Origin: a bacterium
GTDB lineage: Bacteria; Planctomycetota; Planctomycetia; Pirellulales; Pirellulaceae
Reading direction: 5' to 3'
Length of the DNA stretch: 64,000 bases
NCBI GenBank assembly: GCA_016124445.1
Contig: WGNR01000001.1
Span: 310,001-374,000, forward strand
Part shown: piece by piece, positions 58,085 through 64,000 of the stretch
Position numbering within the stretch: the first letter of the stretch is position 1
Layout: each line of letters opens with the position of its first letter
The notes under the pieces: model-generated
Seen by the model: the letters and a program-made list of their open reading frames with translations, nothing else
What the model was told of the DNA's origin: nothing
Database searches by the model: none
Translations under genes and position numbers: made by a program

Positions 58085-59185
58085 ATGATACGACTCATTC
58101 GGATCCCTGTGTTGATCGTGATCGCCATTCTGGCGCTGCCGATTTCGGCCAGTGCCCAGACTGGTGTCGCTTGGCCTGATCCGACCAACATGCCTCCGCC
58201 GCAGCATTCATCTTACCTGGAACCGATTCTCGATTTTCCCACAGACCAACCACCGCCGCAAATTCAATCGGTTGCGTACGAGAATTACCTGGGACAACCG
58301 AGTTCTCCCAGCGATTTGACGCTACTCAATCCTAACGGTCCGAACACATGGGTCGAGCCTGCCTACGATGACCCCATTTATGAACGCCCGGTGCCGCTGG
58401 AAGTTGAAAACGACGAACCGTACCACTGGACACTTTTGCCCAAGGGTATGGTCTACAAGTCCTATCTGGCGGGGGCTCAAGAGTCACGCCTGTCGGCCAA
58501 AATCATCAAGATCACTCAAGACAACATCATGTTTGACGGCAATATGGGGGGACGTTTCGGCGTGCTTCGCTACGGCCGTGACTCGTCGTTCCTTTCTGAT
58601 GGTATCCAGTGGGATGTTGAAGGTTCAGCCCACGTTCGTCTCGATATTCCGGAAGATGTCGACGTTCGCTCGGTCGATTTCCGAGCTGGTACGCAGCTGA
58701 CTTGGAGTTGGGCGTCCGACCCGCGGCATCGTTCGCGGTTTGGGTATTACCACCTGAGCGCTCACCTGGGTGACGAGTTCCTGCTGAAGAATCCGACCTA
58801 CAATCGCTTGAATTACGCCCACGATCTTTTGATCTATGGTCACTCGTTCTATTTCACCAAGAAATTCCGTGTCTACGGCGAAGTCGGCTGGGCGTTTTAC
58901 AACCTGGTCGCCGATCCGTGGGAATTCCAGTTCGGTGCCGAATGGGCCCCCAACGAGCGAACCACCATGTGGGGCGAACCGTTCCTGGCGGTCGGCTGCC
59001 ACCTGCGACAGGAAGTCAATTTCGGCGGCAGTTTTATCGTCCAAACTGGCTGGGCCTGGGTCGGAGATATTCCGGGGCGAACCCTACGGGTCGGTTTCCA
59101 CTACCATAATGGGGATAGCACCCAGAATTCGTTTTACAATATCTGGGAACAGCAAATCGGTTTCGGGATCTGGTACGACTTCTAA
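58085..59185 (+). CDS. DUF1207-like outer-membrane protein
   Basis: The 366-residue protein has a signal peptide (1-24, SASAQ), a Pro-rich linker (to about 110), and a beta-rich C-terminal domain. WTLLPKGMVYKSYLAGAQESR at about 118-138 (only part typical), FGVLRYG and a terminal aromatic GIWYDF fit the DUF1207 family seen in planctomycetes. Alternating hydrophobic strands and the final Phe suggest an outer-membrane barrel. Function unknown. Confidence 0.7.
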   Translation: MIRLIRIPVLIVIAILALPISASAQTGVAWPDPTNMPPPQHSSYLEPILDFPTDQPPPQIQSVAYENYLGQPSSPSDLTLLNPNGPNTWVEPAYDDPIYERPVPLEVENDEPYHWTLLPKGMVYKSYLAGAQESRLSAKIIKITQDNIMFDGNMGGRFGVLRYGRDSSFLSDGIQWDVEGSAHVRLDIPEDVDVRSVDFRAGTQLTWSWASDPRHRSRFGYYHLSAHLGDEFLLKNPTYNRLNYAHDLLIYGHSFYFTKKFRVYGEVGWAFYNLVADPWEFQFGAEWAPNERTTMWGEPFLAVGCHLRQEVNFGGSFIVQTGWAWVGDIPGRTLRVGFHYHNGDSTQNSFYNIWEQQIGFGIWYDF

Positions 59186-59322
59186 AGCCTGTGTCCAAAC
59201 CTCTTCCCGGATTTGATTGCCGCCATATTCCGGGAATTCTATAATTTGGCCAGACCTTCACCTCGCTTTTCATTCCCCCCGAAAGCGAGCCCTTCAAACA
59301 CACTAGGTGAGGAACAGTTTCC

Positions 59323-60663
59323 ATGCTGTGGAAATACGCCGGTCCTTCTGTTTATGTTCTCCTGCTTCTCTCCTATTGCGCTGCGGCCGCCGAAGTGGCC
59401 AAGAGTGAAGATCCCACCGATGCCGACAACGTCTACGCGAATGTCGACGATGAATATGTCGAGTTGATCCAATTGTTCGCCGACACGCTCGACCAAGTGG
59501 ACCGGAACTACGTGAAAGATGTCGACCGTCGCGAGTTGATGGAAGCGGCCATTCGGGGCGTGATTTCCAAACTTGATCCCTATTCCAACTACATCGCGCC
59601 GAAAGATCTCGAGCGATTCAAGACCGGGGTCGAAAGCGAATTTGGCGGGATCGGCATCCAGGTTTCTATTCGCGACGGCCAATTGGTTGTCAGCAGCCCG
59701 CTGGTCGGTACGCCTGCCTCCCAGGCGGGTATCATTGCCGGCGATCGCATCACGCACATCGAAGGGGAAAAGACCGAAGGGCTGCCCCTCGACGAAGTGA
59801 TCAAAAAGCTGAAAGGCCCGATCGGTTCCAAGGTCAACATGACCATCTATCACCCCACGACATTCAACAGCGAAAAACTTTCGGTCGGGCGAGAACTTGT
59901 TCAGATCGAAACGGTTTTGGGAGACCAACGCCTGGAAGGGGGCGATTGGGACTACATGTTCGATCATGAAAACAGAATCGGATACGTGCGGATTGCCTCG
60001 TTCAGTCGCCACACGGCTGACGACCTGCACACGGCCATCACCCGACTACTGGACGATGGTATGCAAGGCTTGATCCTCGATCTTCGATCCAACCCAGGCG
60101 GGCTCTTAAGCTCGGCGGTCGAGATTTGCGATATGTTTATCGACGAAGGAAAGATCGTCAGCACCGAAGGACGCAATTCACCAAAGCGCGTTTGGACCGC
60201 TGAAAAGAACGGCACTTTGCCCGATTTCCCGATGGTGATCTTGATCGATCATTTCAGCGCCAGTGCCAGCGAGATTACTTCGGCTTGCCTGCAAGATCAT
60301 GGACGGGCGATCATCATTGGCGAGCGTAGCTGGGGCAAGGGAAGCGTTCAGAACATTATTGAACTGGAAGAAGGCAAAAGTGCCTTGAAGCTGACAACCG
60401 CCGGCTACCAACGCCCCAGCGGTCAGAAGATTCACCGCTTTGAGACGGATACCGAAAAGGATCAATGGGGAGTCACGCCCGACAAAGGCATGGACGTGCA
60501 TCTAAGCCGCGAACAAAAAGTGGCCTATCACACCTACCGGCGTCAGCGAGATCACGATACGATCGTTCCTCATCCCCCTGCACCGGAGCCCAACCTTTCG
60601 GAAATTGATCCGGTGCTGACCAAAGGGCTGGAATATCTCAAGACGAAGCTTTCGTCCCCCTGA
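59323..60663 (+). CDS. S41 family C-terminal processing protease
   Basis: The 446-residue protease has a signal peptide (1-22), an N-terminal helical part, a PDZ domain (about 105-185) with SEFGGIGIQV and SPLVGTPASQAGIIAGDRI, and the S41 core. The catalytic Ser lies in HFSASASEI (about 312-316) and the Lys in GERSWGKGSV (about 339). LRSNPGGLL is the substrate-strand motif. It cleaves protein C-termini in the periplasm. tsaD follows 16 bases downstream. Confidence 0.92.
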   Translation: MLWKYAGPSVYVLLLLSYCAAAAEVAKSEDPTDADNVYANVDDEYVELIQLFADTLDQVDRNYVKDVDRRELMEAAIRGVISKLDPYSNYIAPKDLERFKTGVESEFGGIGIQVSIRDGQLVVSSPLVGTPASQAGIIAGDRITHIEGEKTEGLPLDEVIKKLKGPIGSKVNMTIYHPTTFNSEKLSVGRELVQIETVLGDQRLEGGDWDYMFDHENRIGYVRIASFSRHTADDLHTAITRLLDDGMQGLILDLRSNPGGLLSSAVEICDMFIDEGKIVSTEGRNSPKRVWTAEKNGTLPDFPMVILIDHFSASASEITSACLQDHGRAIIIGERSWGKGSVQNIIELEEGKSALKLTTAGYQRPSGQKIHRFETDTEKDQWGVTPDKGMDVHLSREQKVAYHTYRRQRDHDTIVPHPPAPEPNLSEIDPVLTKGLEYLKTKLSSP

Positions 60664-60679
60664 TCCGCACTGAAACGCG

Positions 60680-61702
60680 ATGAAAATTCTGACGATTGAA
60701 TCGACCTGCGACGAAACCGCCGCGGCTGTCATTACGGACGATCTACAAGTTCTTTCCTCGGTAGTAGCCTCGCAGGACGAGTTGCATCAGCGATTCGCCG
60801 GGGTCGTTCCCGAGATTGCCGCACGGGCCCATCTCGAGCGATGCCTGCCCGTGATCGACGAAGCGATCCGCAAGGCAGACATCCAGCTTGGCGATATCGA
60901 CGCCGTCGCGGTCGCCAACATGCCTGGCTTGGCCGGTTCGTTGCTAGTGGGTGTAACTGCTGCCAAAACGCTTGCGTGGCTGTTAGACAAGCCGCTGATC
61001 GGGATCAATCACCTGCAAGGGCACATCTATGCCTGCCAGGTTGCCTTCCAGAAGCCGATCTTTCCCTGCATCGGCTTGATCATCAGCGGGGGCCACTCGA
61101 CGATCTATCACTGCAAAAGTGCTTTCGATTTCCAACCGCTGGGTGGAACGATCGACGACGCCGCTGGCGAGTCGTTCGACAAGGTCGCATCGATGCTGGG
61201 TCTTCCCTACCCAGGAGGTCCTTCGCTTTCCAAGTGTGCATTGCAAGGTGACCCGAAAGCATTTGCGTTTCCTCGCCCATTCCTCAGCGACCATTCCCGC
61301 CTCGATTTCAGCTTTAGCGGTTTGAAGACCGCAGTCCGCTACGAGATCGCCGGGCCAGGCGCCGTCGATTTCAAATCGTTGGAAATCGATCCTCAGAGAA
61401 AGGCTGACATTGCCGCCAGTTTCGAGCAAGCGGTGATCGATTGCCTGGTCGGAAAGACAATGCTGGCGATGAGGCAAACCGGCATCGAGCGAATTTGTGT
61501 CGGCGGTGGTGTTGCCGCGAATCGCAAGTTTCGGGCAACGCTGGAAGAAGAAGTCGCCCAGGTAAGCGGAGAGCTGCTGATTGCCCCGATGAATCTTTGT
61601 ACCGACAACGCGGTTCTCGGTGCGATCGCTATCGAAAAAATAAAAGCCGGGCAGGTCGACGATCTTTCGCTCGACGCCGTGCCCGGCTTGATTCGTTCAT
61701 AA
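60680..61702 (+). CDS. tsaD: tRNA N6-adenosine threonylcarbamoyltransferase
   Basis: The 340-residue ASKHA protein is TsaD, which transfers threonylcarbamoyl to A37 of ANN-decoding tRNAs. LTIESTCDETAAAV opens the fold, the metal ligands are in NHLQGHIYA, and SGGHSTIYH, GTIDDAAGESFDKVA and VGGGVAANRKFR are all standard. ATG 60680 fits the family length. A hairpin follows the stop codon. Confidence 0.96.
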   Translation: MKILTIESTCDETAAAVITDDLQVLSSVVASQDELHQRFAGVVPEIAARAHLERCLPVIDEAIRKADIQLGDIDAVAVANMPGLAGSLLVGVTAAKTLAWLLDKPLIGINHLQGHIYACQVAFQKPIFPCIGLIISGGHSTIYHCKSAFDFQPLGGTIDDAAGESFDKVASMLGLPYPGGPSLSKCALQGDPKAFAFPRPFLSDHSRLDFSFSGLKTAVRYEIAGPGAVDFKSLEIDPQRKADIAASFEQAVIDCLVGKTMLAMRQTGIERICVGGGVAANRKFRATLEEEVAQVSGELLIAPMNLCTDNAVLGAIAIEKIKAGQVDDLSLDAVPGLIRS

Positions 61703-61706
61703 TTGG

Positions 61707-61728
61707 GCCGCGTCACATGTCACGCGGC
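61707..61728. terminator. Hairpin between tsaD and the Gly/Met-rich gene
   Basis: GCCGCGT (61707-61713) pairs perfectly with ACGCGGC (61722-61728) around eight bases, starting four bases after the tsaD stop. It lacks a strong T-run; it may end transcription weakly from either of the two converging genes. Confidence 0.5.
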
Positions 61729-61766
61729 TAAGGTTACCTTGTTAGGGCAATCGGTTGCGGTAACGA

Positions 61767-64000
61767 TTAGAAGAAACCACCGCCACCGCTACCAATACCG
61801 CTACCGCCAAAGCTATTGCCGGTGCTCGAGCCCGAGTTTGTACCTTGGGAACCAGTACTGGTTCCCTGGAACGTGTACGACGTCACTTCACCAATCGCGG
61901 AGAAGAGCGGTGTACCGTTGAATCGGACGTAACGACGATCGGCCGAAACCACGGCAAATGCCGAGAAGTTGGTACCTTGTGGCAAGGTCGTGATCACCGG
62001 TCGATAACCAACCGAATTGCGAACGCGTTTGGCAAAGTCATTCGATCCGTTGTTGACGTCGGTCACATACTCTTCCGTAGCGGTGGAGCTTTGGCTGGCC
62101 GTATTCAGCTTCGAGGCAATCATGTCACGAGTCAGCGCGGCCTGAGTTTCGACCGCAACTTGAAGTTGCTGTTCGCTCAAGGTTTCAGTTCGACGTCCTT
62201 GAGGGACGTTGAAGGTGACGAACGCGCCGTCCTTGCCGATATCAAGCTGCTGTCGTTCGTGATGCTGGTTCTCGGTTCCGTAGTTTGTGAAGACATCGAC
62301 GGTAATCTTGCCGGCGGTCACTTCACCCCAAACCTTACGAACAAGCATTTTGTAGTCACCCTTGAAGCCCTTCGGCACAACGTAAACTTCAAAGGCACCA
62401 TCCGAACCGGCGTCAGCGAGCGACGATGCGGCATCGCCGAGGAACACGCCGCCGGAGATCGTACGTGGATTGTGCTGCGAGCAAACGCTGCCGGAAGGTT
62501 CTTCCACAACCAGGTCGAGATCGGACTGGCCTGACCAGGTCACTTTGACGATCGCGTCGCGAACCAGGGCTTCGCGAATCTGCTCATTGAAAGCCTTGGC
62601 ATCGTCGGTTCGATTTTCCGCGATCAGCCGATTCAATTCTGCTTTGGCAGTATTGAATGCTTCGCTACGAATATCGAGCCGATCCTTGGGCCATTCCTGC
62701 GACAAAATACCGACGCATGCCCAACGGATCGCCTTTTCATCTTCCAGACGCTTAGCAACTGACAGCCCCAAAGCGTAAGGTTCTGGCCGTAGCGGTTCCA
62801 TCTGAGCGACGTCCTGGTAGAGCTTCAGGGCCCGCTGATCCAACTGCATACGAGCCATCAGCGAGGCGACCACCAACATATGATTGGGGCCGGTCGTGAA
62901 ATCGACTGCACTCATCAAGGAACGCTCAATGTCTTGCTGAGGAGCATGATCGAGTTCCAAGGCAAGGGCCATGGCTTCGTACATCCATGGCTGAAGCTGT
63001 CCGTGTCGCAAGGCGATTTGGATCACACCGGTCACATCGCTGTAACGGCGAGCAGCCATCGAACGGCGAACTTCGCGTCGAATAGCGATCTGCGGGATTT
63101 CAGCGTTGGAATCAAAAGCACGTTCCCAGGCCTGTAGGCGAGTTTCGCCTTCTTTGACTTGCAGCACAAAAGGGGCGTTGGTCTCTTGCGCCGGATCAGC
63201 TTCTTCGGCAGGAACTTCTGCTTGAGCCGGCTGGACGTCTTCGATCTTGGCAACAGCTTTCTCATCCGGCACGGCAAACATACCGCCACCCATGCCGCCG
63301 CCCATCATGCCGCCGCCCATGCCGCCCATGCCACCCATGCCGCCGCCCATACCACCGCGGCCCATCATACCGCCGCCGCCCATGGTACCCATTCGAGCCG
63401 AAACTGGCAGAACGAGGTCGGCAACCGGGTAAACCTTCGTGATCAGTTCGTTCTCAGCTTCACCTGGGGTGGTGATCATCAAAACTTCATTGGCAACGAT
63501 GTAGGTCAGATCGAGTTCCTTCAGCAACAGGCGAAGGGCCGAACGCAACGAAATACCTTCGATGTTGCGGGTCACAGGAGTATCTGGTCGCAGACCGATT
63601 TGCTCCAAGGCCCGGTTATCGATTTGGATTTCGATACCATGCAGCTGCTTGAGGTAGCCAATCACTTCTTCTAGCGGAGCGTCGATGAATTGAATCTTCG
63701 TTTCCGATTCCAACTGCTGGAAGATTTTCTGCTCGGCTTTGCCCGTCGATGCCAGGTCAACCGAACCATACTTTTCCTTGCGGTAGTAGATCTCTTCCCA
63801 GAATTCGGCCGAAGGATAAACGATCGGGGGTTCGTCGGGGAACGCCACGTGAGCCTTCTCGACTTCGTACAGCGTGTCGATCATTCGCTGATAGCGAAGT
63901 TCTCGGAGAGCCGTGATCGAGCGGTAATTGCCAACCACTTCCGAAATGTCGACACCGGCAACGGCAGCCTGGTTGTACGGGTTCATGGCCCGAACTTCCT
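61767..64000 (-). CDS. Large Gly/Met-rich protein with STN-like domain, 5' end beyond the window
   Basis: At least 739 residues are visible; the frame stays open to the window edge, and residues before MNPYNQAAVAG read as ordinary protein, so the true N-terminus is probably outside. A secretin/TonB short N-terminal (STN)-like domain lies at about 92-172 (FIDAPLEEVIGYLKQLHGIEI, then GISLRSALRLLLKELDLTY). A Met/Gly repeat tract (about 200-238) and an acidic stretch follow, then helical repeats (300-460) and a beta domain with VKVTWSGQSDLDLVVEEPSG near 490. The end is Gly/Ser-rich, finishing GGGGFF. An AGGAAG precedes the internal ATG 63986, so a start there cannot be excluded. Confidence 0.75.
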   Translation of the reverse strand, partial: EVRAMNPYNQAAVAGVDISEVVGNYRSITALRELRYQRMIDTLYEVEKAHVAFPDEPPIVYPSAEFWEEIYYRKEKYGSVDLASTGKAEQKIFQQLESETKIQFIDAPLEEVIGYLKQLHGIEIQIDNRALEQIGLRPDTPVTRNIEGISLRSALRLLLKELDLTYIVANEVLMITTPGEAENELITKVYPVADLVLPVSARMGTMGGGGMMGRGGMGGGMGGMGGMGGGMMGGGMGGGMFAVPDEKAVAKIEDVQPAQAEVPAEEADPAQETNAPFVLQVKEGETRLQAWERAFDSNAEIPQIAIRREVRRSMAARRYSDVTGVIQIALRHGQLQPWMYEAMALALELDHAPQQDIERSLMSAVDFTTGPNHMLVVASLMARMQLDQRALKLYQDVAQMEPLRPEPYALGLSVAKRLEDEKAIRWACVGILSQEWPKDRLDIRSEAFNTAKAELNRLIAENRTDDAKAFNEQIREALVRDAIVKVTWSGQSDLDLVVEEPSGSVCSQHNPRTISGGVFLGDAASSLADAGSDGAFEVYVVPKGFKGDYKMLVRKVWGEVTAGKITVDVFTNYGTENQHHERQQLDIGKDGAFVTFNVPQGRRTETLSEQQLQVAVETQAALTRDMIASKLNTASQSSTATEEYVTDVNNGSNDFAKRVRNSVGYRPVITTLPQGTNFSAFAVVSADRRYVRFNGTPLFSAIGEVTSYTFQGTSTGSQGTNSGSSTGNSFGGSGIGSGGGGFF

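Noticed and set aside
63159..63674. His/Ala repeat protein on the plus strand
   Set aside because: Antisense of the Gly/Met repeat tract of the large minus-strand gene.

Overview
The window comes from a planctomycete, most likely of the Pirellulaceae (Blastopirellula/Bremerella/Rhodopirellula-like). The grounds are a planctomycete-type (PVM) bacterial microcompartment locus, several sulfatase-fold proteins, many secreted proteins of planctomycete type, a Tad pilus locus with tandem pilin-like genes, and moderate-to-high GC. Assignment is by recognition of protein families only; no rRNA or complete canonical tRNA is present.

Layout. (1) 1-4.6 kb: chaperone block groES-groEL, dnaJ, grpE, then two small zinc-ribbon genes (FmdB type and yacG). 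(2) 4.6-10.5 kb: mixed genes: a membrane protein, a guanidine-III-like riboswitch in front of an SMR exporter (sugE/gdx), P-II with a degenerate receiver-like partner, a CE15-type glucuronoyl esterase, an HNH nuclease gene preceded by a striking tRNA-like RNA fold, a MOSC protein and an extremely acidic small protein. (3) 10.7-14.8 kb: ileS and purN, overlapping. (4) 15.2-23.9 kb: complete PVM microcompartment operon: DeoR regulator, PduL, two BMC-H, acetate-kinase-like, BMC-P, CoA-acylating aldehyde dehydrogenase, BMC-P, an unidentified protein, BMC-P, class II aldolase, and a lactate/malate dehydrogenase-like protein, closed by a strong terminator. By analogy with the characterised planctomycete organelle, it should split fuculose/rhamnulose-1-phosphate to lactaldehyde, oxidise that to lactyl-CoA inside the shell, and recover lactyl-phosphate and ATP. 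(5) 24.0-34.3 kb, all on the minus strand: glycosyltransferase-TPR protein, argJ, argC, Nudix hydrolase, membrane protein, SMP-30 protein, esterase and M28 peptidase lipoprotein. (6) 34.3-51.9 kb: Tad/Flp pilus locus in three transcription blocks: tadG, a degenerate sulfatase-like protein and tadE (minus); four or five pilin-like genes with two accessory proteins, then prepilin peptidase, cpaB, cpaF, tadB and tadC (plus); TPR lipoprotein, Gly-rich lipoprotein and secretin (minus). No TadZ/CpaE is present. (7) 52-64 kb: Cys-rich secreted protein, sulfatase, rtcB, lhgO, a thiamine-binding-family protein, a DUF1207-like protein, S41 protease, tsaD, and a large Gly/Met-rich protein cut by the window edge.

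Non-coding elements that stand out are the guanidine-III-like riboswitch, the tRNA-like element with a GNRA-capped stem in place of an anticodon arm, two inverted near-identical copies of a ~100-bp repeat (plus a short derivative), a terminator inside the microcompartment operon, and structured leaders in the pilus locus that share an 11-base motif. The tRNA-like element and the unidentified microcompartment protein are the strongest candidates for something undescribed.
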